64,000 nt of DNA from Roseiarcus sp963782255 (GTDB lineage: Bacteria > Pseudomonadota > Alphaproteobacteria > Rhizobiales > Beijerinckiaceae): assembly GCA_963782255.1 (NCBI GenBank), contig CAWAIS010000001.1:3038001-3102000 (forward strand), in the 5' to 3' direction. Positions within the stretch are counted from its first letter, which is position 1, and each line of letters opens with the position of its first letter. Made by a program: the position numbers and the translations under genes. Shown here in pieces: positions 24,723 through 33,110 of this stretch. Under the pieces are notes generated by a model. It saw only the letters and a list, made by a program, of their open reading frames with translations, ran no database searches and was not told the DNA's origin.

Positions 24723-26186
24723 TTACGGCGTGATCGCCGAGCTTCCCGGCCCCGATTCGACGCTCGCTTCGACCATCGCGCCGCAACCGGCGTCCCGAGC
24801 GGCAAACCCTCTCCGCTCCCTGCGAAGCCAGCGCGCGAGCAGGAGGACGGCGACGACAGCAAGGCCAGTCGCGAGGCCGATCCAGACGCCGACCGCTCCC
24901 AACCGCGTCGCAAATCCGAGCATCATGCCGATCGGCGCGCCGATCGCCCAGTAGCCGAAGAGCGCGATGACGAGAGGCACTCGCGAGTCGTGCAGCCCAC
25001 GGAGCATGTTGGCGAGGGTCGCCTGGCTCGCGTCGAAAATCTGAAAGATCGCCGCGATGCGAAGGAGTGCGACCGCCATCGCAACAGTGTCGGCGTTCTC
25101 GGGCGCATCGACCGCGATGAATGGAGCAATCAGAAGGCGCGGCGCGGCGATCATCGTCGTCGCGGAGAGAACGGCGAAGGCGGCGGTCAGGCCGTATGCC
25201 GTCCATCCGGCGCGGGCGATGCGCGCGGCGTCGCGGGCGCCAAAGGCGAGGCCGACCCGGACCGTCGCCGCCTGGCCGAGGCCAAGCGGGACCATGAAGG
25301 CGAGCGCCGCGATCTGCAGCGCGATCGTATGGGCCTCGAGCGCGACAGGACCGATAAGCCCCATGACGAGTGTCGCTGCAGAGAAGACCCCGATTTCGGC
25401 GACGATGGTCGCGCCAATTGGCAGGCCGAGACGCCACAGCGCAAGGAATTCGCGCCGCGCCGGCAACCACGGGAGCGCAAAAAGGCGCAGGCGCAGCATC
25501 CGTGGATCGATCAGCGACGCGGCGACGAGCATTGCGAACATGAGCGTTTGCGACAGCGTGGTGGCGAGCCCGGATCCGATGATCCCCCAGGCCGGCATAC
25601 CGAACTTGCCGAAGATGAGCGCATAGTTGGCGAACGCGTTGAACGCGGCGGCGACGAGTCCGGCGATGAGGGTCGGGCGCGGACGCTCGAGCGCGGCGAA
25701 CACAGAGCGGCCGGCGAAGAACATGAGGTTCGGCGCGAGTCCCCACTGAAATCCGCGCATATAGGTCCCGGCGTCGCGCGCGAGATCGGGCGGTTCGCCG
25801 ATCGCGGTCAGGATCGCTGTCGTTTGCGTGAGCGCGATCCACGTCACGCCAGCGATGAGGACGGCGGACAGGAGCGCTTGCTGGGCAGCCCGCCTCAGGC
25901 CGTCGCTCTTCTCGCCCGCGCCGATTTTCGCCGCGGCGATCGGCGACAACGCCGCGACCACCCCGATGCCGAGCAGGAATGCGGGCTGATAGTGATTGAA
26001 GCCGAGCGCGCCCGCGGCGAGCGCGCGCGGCGACAGCCAGCCGAGCATCATGAAGTCCGTCGCAGTCATGATGCTGACGGCGACGTTGGCGAGAATGAGC
26101 GGCCAGCTCAGCGAAAAGGTTGCGCCGAGCTCGCGCGCGAGCCAGCCGCTGGCGGCTCGTCTGGGCGATTGCGGCGCGGCGGACAT
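24723..26186 (-). CDS. MATE family multidrug/sodium antiporter
   Basis: The 487-residue protein from the ATG at 26186 (MSAAPQSPRRAASGWLAREL) has twelve hydrophobic segments and the MATE pattern: LSWPLILANVAVSIMTATDFMM compressed in segment 1, GFNHYQPAFLLGIGVVAAL, GLIGPVALEAHTIALQIAAL and RVGLAFGARDAARI. MATE pumps export cationic drugs and metabolites in exchange for Na+ or H+. The frame is open upstream to 26984 in the antisense of the GST gene; that part is not coding. Substrate unknown. Confidence 0.9.
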   Translation of the reverse strand: MSAAPQSPRRAASGWLARELGATFSLSWPLILANVAVSIMTATDFMMLGWLSPRALAAGALGFNHYQPAFLLGIGVVAALSPIAAAKIGAGEKSDGLRRAAQQALLSAVLIAGVTWIALTQTTAILTAIGEPPDLARDAGTYMRGFQWGLAPNLMFFAGRSVFAALERPRPTLIAGLVAAAFNAFANYALIFGKFGMPAWGIIGSGLATTLSQTLMFAMLVAASLIDPRMLRLRLFALPWLPARREFLALWRLGLPIGATIVAEIGVFSAATLVMGLIGPVALEAHTIALQIAALAFMVPLGLGQAATVRVGLAFGARDAARIARAGWTAYGLTAAFAVLSATTMIAAPRLLIAPFIAVDAPENADTVAMAVALLRIAAIFQIFDASQATLANMLRGLHDSRVPLVIALFGYWAIGAPIGMMLGFATRLGAVGVWIGLATGLAVVAVLLLARWLRRERRGFAARDAGCGAMVEASVESGPGSSAITP

Positions 26187-26321
26187 GGAAGCGCGTCTCG
26201 CGTGAGGGGCGCGCGTCGTAGCGCGTGCGGCGCGCCGGCACAATGCGGACGGGCCGGTGTTAATTTGCGCGCACGCCCCTAAATTACGGATACGCCCGCA
26301 GCCCGCGAGAAGGAGCGATAC

Positions 26322-26957
26322 GTGATCGAACTCTACACCTGGACGACGCCGAACGGACGCAAAGTCCCGATCATGCTCGAGGAGATCGGGCTCCCCTACT
26401 CCGTTCATCCCGTGAACCTCGGCAGGCAGGAGCAGTTCGATCCCGAGTTCGTGAAAATCTCGCCCTACAACAAGGTCCCAGCGATTGTGGATACGGACGC
26501 GCCCGGCGGGCCGCTGTCGCTGTTCGAGAGCGGCGCGATTCTCGTCTACCTCGCCGACAAGACCGGGCGACTGCTCGCGAGCAGCGGACCCGAGCGCTAC
26601 CGGACGCTCGCGTGGCTTAGCTGGCAGATCGGCGGGATGGGGTCGATGTTCGGCCAGCTCGGCTTCTTCGCCATCCGCGCGGACGAAAAGTCGGCGCTGG
26701 CGATTTCGCGCTTCACCGAGGAGAGCCAGCGGCTGCTCGCCGTGATCGAAAGCCGCCTCATGGAAAGCGCATATCTGGCCGGCGACGCGTATTCGATCGC
26801 AGACGTCGCGGCCTATCCGTGGATGTTCGCGGCCAAAACCTTCTTGGGCCCGGTGCTCGGAGAGAGCATCGAGGCGATGCCGTCCGTCAATCGCTGGATG
26901 ACTGCGATCGGGGCCCGCGAGGCGGTGAAGCGCGGGATGGCTGTGCCGAAGGTGTGA
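26322..26957 (+). CDS. Glutathione S-transferase, YfcG/YghU-like
   Basis: The 211-residue protein with a GTG start at 26322 (MIELYTWTTPNGRKVPIMLE) has the thioredoxin-fold N-terminus with TTPNGRKV and the cis-Pro motif NKVPAIVD followed by LFESGAILVYLADKTG. The helical C-terminal domain has GGMGSMFGQLGFF and YSIADVAAYPW. These are features of the disulfide-bond oxidoreductase type (YfcG, YghU) that binds glutathione without a Tyr/Ser catalytic residue. It acts in the cytoplasm. AAGGAG precedes the start. Confidence 0.9.
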   Translation: MIELYTWTTPNGRKVPIMLEEIGLPYSVHPVNLGRQEQFDPEFVKISPYNKVPAIVDTDAPGGPLSLFESGAILVYLADKTGRLLASSGPERYRTLAWLSWQIGGMGSMFGQLGFFAIRADEKSALAISRFTEESQRLLAVIESRLMESAYLAGDAYSIADVAAYPWMFAAKTFLGPVLGESIEAMPSVNRWMTAIGAREAVKRGMAVPKV

Positions 26958-26977
26958 AGCGGCGTCTGCGCGGCTTT

Positions 26978-27119
26978 TTACCAAGTATCGATCAAGAGGC
27001 GATGCGAGGCCGCCCGTCCGCCTCTTGCCTTGCGATATCCGGCAACTCCGAGGCCAGCGAAGCCGAGCAACATCATCGCCCGGGTGGAGGGCTCAGGCGC
27101 CGCTGTGCCATCATCGCGT
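26978..27119 (-). pseudogene. PEP-CTERM protein relic
   Basis: On the minus strand a 46-codon stretch reads GTAAPEPSTRAMMLLGFAGL and GVAGYRKARGGRAASHRL before a TAA at 26978. This is a PEP-CTERM sorting signal (PEP motif, hydrophobic helix, basic tail) with no start codon and an in-frame TGA just upstream. The rest of the protein is gone. The remaining sequence to 27511 shows no gene I can support. Confidence 0.8.
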
Positions 27120-27511
27120 CAGCGATCGATCGACAAGAGGTTTTGCGTTCATGCCCGAACACGGGTTTCCGATCGGTCGGATGGGCCAGCTCGTCGTGCT
27201 CTCTTTCCGTCAACGTCGATCTGATCTGTCGAAAAGGAGGCGGCCTGCTCCTTTCACATGCAATTGGCGAGAGCCAACTCGCCATCGCCCGCCTGTCGCC
27301 TAAACCAAAGTATTAGCATGCTTGCACCATCATGCCATTTTAGCATCCATAGAGTTAGACGCGCGCGACCATTGTCACCGAGCTTAGCAGGATGCGCAGT
27401 GCTACATTCTGCGGGAATAGAGGACGACGACGAACAGCGAGCAGAACCGCTCGATCACGTTCCGAAGAAGGATGCCGATCTTCTATTGTGCACGGAGAAG
27501 GAAGAGCGCGA

Positions 27512-27604
27512 ATGGTTGGCGCTACTTTGATCTTCACACTCGGCTTTCTCGCCGGCATCGCGCTCTCAGCCGTGATGATCAGTCCCTCGTCGAAGGGCGG
27601 ATGA
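27512..27604 (+). CDS. Possible 30-aa single-TM peptide
   Basis: MVGATLIFTLGFLAGIALSA plus a short polar tail (VMISPSSKGG) would be one transmembrane helix. GGAAGAG lies six bases before the ATG. Its stop overlaps an ATG as ATGA. No homologue is recognised, and the region has weak codon bias, so this may be chance. Confidence 0.35.
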   Translation: MVGATLIFTLGFLAGIALSAVMISPSSKGG

Positions 27605-27744
27605 CATGGCCGCGCGACGCTCTTCGTCGATCCCGGAGTCTGCGACAGGGCTCGGCAGGCGGCCACTGCTCTTGTCGCTCGCCTTGTCAGTCGCGGGTTG
27701 CGCGCCAAGGCGTTCCGCACGGCGGAGACGCAGAGGAGGGCAGC

Positions 27745-27936
27745 ATGAGAAGCCGCCGAGTTCACCGAGCGGATCTTTGGGCGGGTTGGAACCCGTTCCG
27801 CCGCCGGAAGCTGTTCTGCTTGTTTCGAGCGCCACGCATCCGACTGGCGAAGACGCGCCATGCGATGCGCACGTGCGCGGGCGACACGATCCAGTTTCGT
27901 TCCGAAGCCGACGTAGATATGAGGTTGCCGCCATGA
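27745..27936 (+). CDS. Possible 63-aa basic protein, coupled to the next gene
   Basis: An ATG at 27745 follows the strong ribosome-binding site GAGGAGGG and the frame (MRSRRVHRADLWAGWNPFRR, continuing KLFCLFRAPRIRLAKTRHAM) ends at TGA 27934-27936, overlapping the next start as ATGA. That architecture supports translation. A competing frame starting at 27606 has a lipoprotein-like N-terminus (LLLSLALSVAGC) and reads on into the next gene, so which frame is real is unclear. Confidence 0.35.
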   Translation: MRSRRVHRADLWAGWNPFRRRKLFCLFRAPRIRLAKTRHAMRTCAGDTIQFRSEADVDMRLPP

Positions 27937-28292
27937 TGAAAGCCGCCGTGCTGTTGTCGTTCGCATGCCTTGCGTCTTCGGCCGTCGCCGCGGAAGGCCC
28001 GCGTTGCGCAAGCCTCGAAAAGGCGCAGAAGGCTGCGGGCAAGGACACGTCAATTGCGCCCTTGACGCCGGCGCAGTTCCATTTCCTGCAAGGGGTCTAT
28101 GTCGTCAGTCCGGCGACTCCGGACGGCCTCCCCCCCGGAGATGGGGCGCTGCTCCTGACCCACGACCACGGCGCCGACGGGCTGATCCTGTGGACGCTCG
28201 GGCCGCTTGTCTGCGAACCGATGCCGGCGCCGAAAAAGCTCATAGATTATCTCGCGCAGGTGAAATCTGGCGCAGACGGCGACGCGATGTGA
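27933..28292 (+). CDS. Small secreted protein of unknown function
   Basis: The 119-residue protein begins with a signal peptide (MMKAAVLLSFACLASSAVAA, cleavage before EGPRC). The mature part has three Cys and reads LTPAQFHFLQGVYVVSPATP, then DGALLLTHDHGADGLILWTL. It is probably periplasmic. No family function is recognised. The start overlaps the upstream small frame as ATGA. The frame is open back to 27606, but the signal peptide marks this start. Confidence 0.72.
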   Translation: MMKAAVLLSFACLASSAVAAEGPRCASLEKAQKAAGKDTSIAPLTPAQFHFLQGVYVVSPATPDGLPPGDGALLLTHDHGADGLILWTLGPLVCEPMPAPKKLIDYLAQVKSGADGDAM

Positions 28293-28449
28293 CGGATTTC
28301 GCAGTGCTCCCCGAGTTCGCGAAGTTGCAGACTTTGGCGCCTAACCCTTTGAAATAGCCTTTGGCGACGTCAACATTGCGGGGTTGAGCGCACCGCGCCG
28401 CCGCACAGAAATTGGACACCCGGCCGGCCCGTGCTGGCGACGGCGCGGC

Positions 28450-28917
28450 CTAAAGCGGCGCCAGGTATTTCACCGGATCGACGGGCTTGCCGTCCTTGCG
28501 CAATTCGAAATGCAGATGCGGCAGATTGCCGCTGACGCCGGATTTGGCGATGATCTGCCCGCGCCTGATCTTATCACCTTCCTTGACGTCGATCTCGCTG
28601 TTGTCGGCGTAGGCGGTGGCGAAGCCGTCGGCGTGGCGGATCACGACGAGCTTGCCGTAGGTCTTCAGTTCGTCGCCGGCATAGATGCAGTCGCCGTCGG
28701 CGGCGGCGTGCACCGGTTCGCCGACCGCCGCCGCGATATCGATGCCGTCGCTCTCGCCGCTCTTGAACCCGTGTAGGATCGTCCCGCGAATCGGCCAGCG
28801 GAAGCGGTCATGCGCGCCGGGGCCGGCGGAAAGATCCTGCGCGAAGGCGGTTCCGAGCGCGAGGCTCGCAAGGATCAGCGCCGCGAGCCCGCTCTTTGCG
28901 AAGCCGGCGCGCGCCAT
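28450..28917 (-). CDS. M23 family (LytM-type) peptidase
   Basis: The 155-residue protein has a signal peptide (MARAGFAKSGLAALILASLA, cleavage after AFA) and an M23 domain: HGFKSGESDGIDIAAAVGEP and HLHFELRKDGKPVDPVKYL. The HxH of the active site (HLHFEL) is present; the first His/Asp (GxxxxGxDI type) appears as SDGIDIA, where the usual His is Asp (GIDI), as in divergent NlpD/EnvC-like activators. It may therefore regulate amidases in cell separation and not cut directly. It is 11 bp downstream of pntB. Confidence 0.85.
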   Translation of the reverse strand: MARAGFAKSGLAALILASLALGTAFAQDLSAGPGAHDRFRWPIRGTILHGFKSGESDGIDIAAAVGEPVHAAADGDCIYAGDELKTYGKLVVIRHADGFATAYADNSEIDVKEGDKIRRGQIIAKSGVSGNLPHLHFELRKDGKPVDPVKYLAPL

Positions 28918-28928
28918 TGCGTGGACCC

Positions 28929-30329
28929 TCAGTGCTGCAGCGCCTTGACGATGGAATCCGTCATCTTCTTGGCGTCGCCGAACAGCATCAGCGTGTTGTC
29001 GCGGAAGAAAAGCTCGTTCTCGACGCCGGCGTAGCCCGAGCCCATGCCGCGCTTGACGAAAAGCACAGTCTTCGCCCTCTCGACGTCGAGGATGGGCATG
29101 CCGTAGATCGGCGACTTCGGGTCGGTCTTGGCGGCAGGGTTGGTGACGTCGTTGGCGCCGATCACATAGGCGACGTCGGCCTGGGCGAACTCGTTGTTGA
29201 TGTCCTCGAGCTCGAACACTTCGTCGTAAGGCACGTTCGCTTCGGCGAGCAGCACGTTCATGTGGCCCGGCATGCGGCCGGCGACCGGATGGATCGCGTA
29301 TTTGATCTCGACGCCCTCCTTCTTGAGGAGGTCGGCCATCTCACGCAGGGAGTGCTGCGCCTGCGCGACCGCCATGCCGTAGCCGGGCACGATGATGATC
29401 TTCGAGGCGTTCTTCATCATGTAGGCCGCATCCTCGGCCGAGCCCTGTTTGACCGGGCGCGTCTCCTTCGCGCCCGCTGGCCCCGCGACCTCTCCGCCCC
29501 AACCGCCGAGGATGACCGAGACGAAGGATCGGTTCATGCCCTTGCACATGATGTAGGAGAGGATCGCGCCAGAGGAGCCGACGAGCGCGCCGGTGATGAT
29601 GAGCGCGAGATTGCCGAGGGTGAAGCCGATGCCCGCCGCCGCCCAGCCGGAATAGGAGTTCAGCATCGAGATGACGACCGGCATGTCGGCGCCGCCGATT
29701 GGAATGATGAGCAACAGGCCGAGCGCGAGCGCAATGAGCGCGATGATCCAGAAGAAGACAGGCGACTGCGTCGCGTAGAAGAATGCGATCAAGACGACCA
29801 GCGCGACGCCGAGGCCGCCGTTGATAACGTGGCGCTGCGGCAAGAGGATCGGCGCCCCCGACATGCGCCCGTCGAGCTTCAGGAACGCGATGATCGAGCC
29901 GGTGAAGGTGATCGCGCCGATGGCTTGGCCGAGCGACATTTCGATGATGCTGGCCGGATGGATGCGCATGCCCTCGGCGATGCCGAAAGCTTCGGGCGCG
30001 TAAAGCGCGCCGGCCGCCACCAGAACCGCGGCGAGGCCGACCAGCGAGTGGAACATCGCCACGAGCTGCGGCATCGCCGTCATCTTGATGGTGCGGGCGC
30101 GCCAGACGCCGAGGCTGCCGCCGATCGCAATTGCGACAACCATCAGCAGCCAGGAGATCGCGCCGGACGGCGGCTTCAACGCCAGCGTGGTCAGGACGGC
30201 GATCGCCATGCCGATCATGCCGAAGCGGTTGCCCTGGCGCGAGGAGGCGGGCGAGGAGAGGCCGCGCAAGGCCAGAATGAACAGGATGCCGGCGACAAGA
30301 TAGAGGATGGCGGCGAGGTTGGCGTTCAT
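28929..30329 (-). CDS. pntB: NAD(P) transhydrogenase subunit beta
   Basis: The 466-residue membrane subunit contains domain II TM helices and the NADP(H)-binding domain III. Visible are the GYGMAVAQAQHSLREMADLL, HPVAGRMPGHMNVLLAEA and YVIGANDVTNPAAKTDPKSP motifs of the NADP site. With PntAA and PntAB it couples proton import to hydride transfer from NADH to NADP+. It is the third gene of the pntAA-pntAB-pntB operon, 7 bp after pntAB. Confidence 0.95.
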   Translation of the reverse strand: MNANLAAILYLVAGILFILALRGLSSPASSRQGNRFGMIGMAIAVLTTLALKPPSGAISWLLMVVAIAIGGSLGVWRARTIKMTAMPQLVAMFHSLVGLAAVLVAAGALYAPEAFGIAEGMRIHPASIIEMSLGQAIGAITFTGSIIAFLKLDGRMSGAPILLPQRHVINGGLGVALVVLIAFFYATQSPVFFWIIALIALALGLLLIIPIGGADMPVVISMLNSYSGWAAAGIGFTLGNLALIITGALVGSSGAILSYIMCKGMNRSFVSVILGGWGGEVAGPAGAKETRPVKQGSAEDAAYMMKNASKIIIVPGYGMAVAQAQHSLREMADLLKKEGVEIKYAIHPVAGRMPGHMNVLLAEANVPYDEVFELEDINNEFAQADVAYVIGANDVTNPAAKTDPKSPIYGMPILDVERAKTVLFVKRGMGSGYAGVENELFFRDNTLMLFGDAKKMTDSIVKALQH

Positions 30330-30336
30330 GGGTCCC

Positions 30337-30759
30337 TCAGCCCTTCTTCTTGTACATCGCGAGCATCCGCTCGGTGACCCAGAAACCGCCGAAAATGTTG
30401 ACCGAGGCGAGAGTGAGCGCGATGAAGCCGACGATGCGCGCGAAGATCGATCCGCTGTCGACCGCGGCGACGCCGACCGAGAGCAGCGCGCCGACCACGA
30501 TGACCGATGAGATGGCGTTGGTCTCGGACATCAGCGGCGTATGCAGCGCAGGCGTCACCGACCAGACGACATAGTAGCCGACGAAGACCGCGAGGGCGAA
30601 GATCGCCAGCCGGAAGACGAACGGGTCGATCGCCCCGCCCGAAGCCGCGTGACCCGCGGCGGCGATGTGGTCGCCGTAAGCCTGAACGGCCCGCGCGGCC
30701 TCCTGCGCAGCGTCGGTGGCGGCTCTGAGTTTCGCGAGTGCGGCGTCGAGATTGTCCAT
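30337..30759 (-). CDS. pntAB: Transhydrogenase subunit alpha 2 (membrane part)
   Basis: The 140-residue protein has three or four TM helices (FVFRLAIFALAVFVGYYVVW, TNAISSVIVVGALLSVGVAA, ARIVGFIALTLASVNIFGGF) and the conserved PALHTPLMSETNAISS, RMLAMYKKKG end. This is the small membrane subunit of split alpha transhydrogenases, typical of alphaproteobacteria. An N-terminal coiled region (DAALAKLRAATDAAQEAARA) precedes the membrane part. It lies between pntAA (40 bp) and pntB (7 bp). Confidence 0.93.
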   Translation of the reverse strand: MDNLDAALAKLRAATDAAQEAARAVQAYGDHIAAAGHAASGGAIDPFVFRLAIFALAVFVGYYVVWSVTPALHTPLMSETNAISSVIVVGALLSVGVAAVDSGSIFARIVGFIALTLASVNIFGGFWVTERMLAMYKKKG

Positions 30760-30799
30760 CCGGCTCTCCGGTCGTTACGGGCGCGGGCGCGCCTTTGGC

Positions 30800-31927
30800 C
30801 TATTTGGGTTGGAAGTTGGGATGAACGACCGCGCCGTCGCGGGTCAGGCACGTCGCCTTGACGAGTTCGTCGTCCCAGTTGACCGCGAGCGCCTTGCTCG
30901 CCTTGTCGATCATGGTCTCGACAAAGGCGTAGAGGTTGCGCGCATAGAGCGCGGAGGCGGTTGCGCCCAGTCGCGTAACGCTGGAATTGCCGACGATCTT
31001 CACGCCGTTGTCGCTCATGACGAGTTCGCCCGCCCTGGCGAGTTCGCAGTTGCCGCCCCGTTCGACCGCGATGTCGACGATCACCGATCCCGCGCGCATG
31101 GATCGCACCATGTCGGCAGTGATGAGGCGCGGGGCCGGGCGGCCGGGGATCAGCGCGGTCGTCACGACGATGTCCTGCTTGGCGATGTGCGAGGCGATGA
31201 GCGCCGCCTGCTTCGCCTTGTAGGCGTCAGACATTTCCTTGGCGTAGCCGCCTGCGGTCTCGGCCTGCTTGAATTCGTCATCCTCGACGGCGACGAATTT
31301 CGCCCCGAGCGACTCGACCTGCTCCTTGGTCGCGGGCCTGACGTCGGTCGCGGTGACCACCGCGCCGAGGCGCCGCCCGGTCGCAATCGCCTGCAAGCCG
31401 GCGACGCCGACGCCCATGACGAAGAGCCGCGCGGCGGGAACGGTGCCGGCCGGGGTCATCATCATCGGGAGCGCGCGGCCGTATTCGGACGCGCCGTCGA
31501 GCACCGCGCGATAGCCGGCGAGATTGGCCTGGCTCGACAAAACGTCCATGACTTGCGCGCGGGTGATGCGCGGCAGCAGCTCCATCGCGAAGGCGGAGAC
31601 GCCGGCCTTGGCCATCGCCCCGATCGCGTCCTCGTGTCCGTATGGATCCATGGTCGCGACGACGAGCGCGCCGGGCTTCATCATGCCAAGCTCCGCCGCG
31701 CTCGGCCGCCGCACCTTGAGGACGATGTCGGCGCCGAGCGCCTGATCCTGATCGACGATCCGGGCGCCGGCCGACTGATAATCCGCGTCGATGACGCCGG
31801 CCTTGAGGCCCGCGCCGCGCTCGACCGCGACCTCCGCGCCGAGGCCGATAAACTTCTTGACCGTTTCGGGGGTTGCCGAGACGCGGGTCTCCGTGGGGTC
31901 CGTTTCGGCGGGCACTCCAATCTGCAT
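30800..31927 (-). CDS. pntAA: Transhydrogenase subunit alpha 1 (NAD-binding)
   Basis: The 375-residue soluble subunit from the ATG at 31927 (MQIGVPAETDPTETRVSATP) has GGGGAAG as ribosome-binding site. It belongs to the alanine dehydrogenase/PntA family: LPRITRAQVMDVLSSQANLA, the dinucleotide-binding VMGVGVAGLQAIATGRRLGA and VVTTALIPGRPAPRLITADM. It binds NAD(H) and passes hydride to the NADP domain of PntB. An in-frame start at 31945 adds six residues but has no ribosome-binding site. Confidence 0.94.
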   Translation of the reverse strand: MQIGVPAETDPTETRVSATPETVKKFIGLGAEVAVERGAGLKAGVIDADYQSAGARIVDQDQALGADIVLKVRRPSAAELGMMKPGALVVATMDPYGHEDAIGAMAKAGVSAFAMELLPRITRAQVMDVLSSQANLAGYRAVLDGASEYGRALPMMMTPAGTVPAARLFVMGVGVAGLQAIATGRRLGAVVTATDVRPATKEQVESLGAKFVAVEDDEFKQAETAGGYAKEMSDAYKAKQAALIASHIAKQDIVVTTALIPGRPAPRLITADMVRSMRAGSVIVDIAVERGGNCELARAGELVMSDNGVKIVGNSSVTRLGATASALYARNLYAFVETMIDKASKALAVNWDDELVKATCLTRDGAVVHPNFQPK

Positions 31928-32177
31928 CGAATCTTCCCCAACCACAGCCGGCTTGCGGAGGGGCGGCCGCTTCTGACGAGCCTCACGTCTTCCCCCGCAA
32001 GCGGCAGCCGAACTCGCAGCGCGCGACTTCCCTTAGAGCATCGCCGCTTCAGCCGCAACGCGACGAAGGAAGCGATCTCGCGACCTCATCCAAGAGCGGG
32101 CATGAGCTAACGGATCGGGATGGTCCGCCCGGCCCCGGCGGATCGCCTATCGGCCTTTTCGACGGAGAGCGGTCCGG

Positions 32178-32543
32178 TCAGGCGCGCGCGAACGCCTCCG
32201 GCGCGCGGTCATTCTTGTCCCGGACTTCGAGGGCTTCGACCTTGAGGAGTTCGGCCTGCGCCTCCTCCTGCGCGGCTTTCGCTTCGTCGATCTGGGACAT
32301 GAGGTCCGTGATCGAGCTCTTCAAATTGTCCCGCCGGACGGAAGCGGCGCGCGCATAGGTCGGATAGGCGAAGTGGTGCGGATCGGAGATGCCCGCCCGC
32401 TTCTCTTCGCTGGCGATCTCGCGATCGAGTTCAGTCGACATGCGCGTGAACTCGGCGAGCATCATTTCGATCTGCCTCACGCGGCGGCGCTTTTCCTCGA
32501 GTTGAAAGCGCTTCAAGCGAACAAGCGTGTCCCGCGACTTCAT
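32178..32543 (-). CDS. fliJ: Flagellar export protein FliJ
   Basis: The 121-residue coiled-coil protein (MKSRDTLVRLKRFQLEEKRR) has the FliJ pattern: basic N-terminus RLKRFQLEEKRRRVRQIEMM, a long helix with MSTELDREIASEEKR, then ITDLMSQIDEAKAAQEEAQA. FliJ is the stalk-like partner of the FliI ATPase in the flagellar type III export apparatus. No fliI is within the window. It is divergent from ctrA across 567 bp, an arrangement known from Hyphomicrobiales. Confidence 0.88.
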   Translation of the reverse strand: MKSRDTLVRLKRFQLEEKRRRVRQIEMMLAEFTRMSTELDREIASEEKRAGISDPHHFAYPTYARAASVRRDNLKSSITDLMSQIDEAKAAQEEAQAELLKVEALEVRDKNDRAPEAFARA

Positions 32544-32719
32544 TCCAGGCGCTCCATGCAACAATCAAGCTGGAAGGCGGGGGCCGCCCTCCAATTCCTT
32601 TTCGGACCACGAGACGCGGCAGACAATGCGGGACGAAGGTTTCTCTTTTGTTACCTCATGACGTTTGGAGAGGCGGCGCCCGGCGACAGGAGATGGAGAA
32701 AAATCATGCCTTCGTTCGA

Positions 32720-33110
32720 CCTCTCATTGACCCGTTAGCGCTTCGTTTACGCGTCTCGTTAACAATCGCGGCCATGCGAAAGTCAAAATTTTTCCGAGAT
32801 GTCACGAACGCGCCAGCGCTATCCATCCAACGCGAAACCGCGAGTCCGATGAATCGCTTGCGTCCATCCCTTAATCTTTTGCTTAAGAACAACATCACTG
32901 AATAAGCCTAAAAGAAACAATTTGTTACATCTTATGGTGTCGTCGGATGATCGGGGCTTGCACAATGAAATCATGGTTTGTTAACCATTGCTCGTCACTC
33001 TCATTTCGAATCAGTCGGTCTCAGTCCGGCTGCGCGCCAGGAGGGTTGGGCGTGAAAGCGACGTACGACACCGCGGTCACGGGACAGAGGGCGAGGCGGG
33101 GAGCCTAGAA
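32720..33110 (+). promoter_or_regulatory. ctrA regulatory region with CcrM and CtrA-type sites
   Basis: This AT-richer leader lies between fliJ and ctrA. CcrM methylation sites (GANTC) occur at 32842-32846 (GAGTC), 32851-32855 (GAATC) and 33008-33012 (GAATC). A TTAACCAT CtrA half-site lies near 32978, and a TTAA-N8-TTAA pair (one base longer than the consensus N7) at 32871-32886. In Caulobacter ctrA is autoregulated and its P1 promoter contains a GANTC site, so a similar cell-cycle control is likely. The rest of 32544-32720 shows no gene. Confidence 0.55.

Noticed and set aside
24588..26282. Plus-strand open frame of 564 codons opposite the MATE gene
   Set aside because: Antisense shadow; no motif, extreme charged composition.
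32871..32886. TTAA-N8-TTAA as a full CtrA box
   Set aside because: The consensus spacer is N7. Kept only as a weak observation in the regulatory region.
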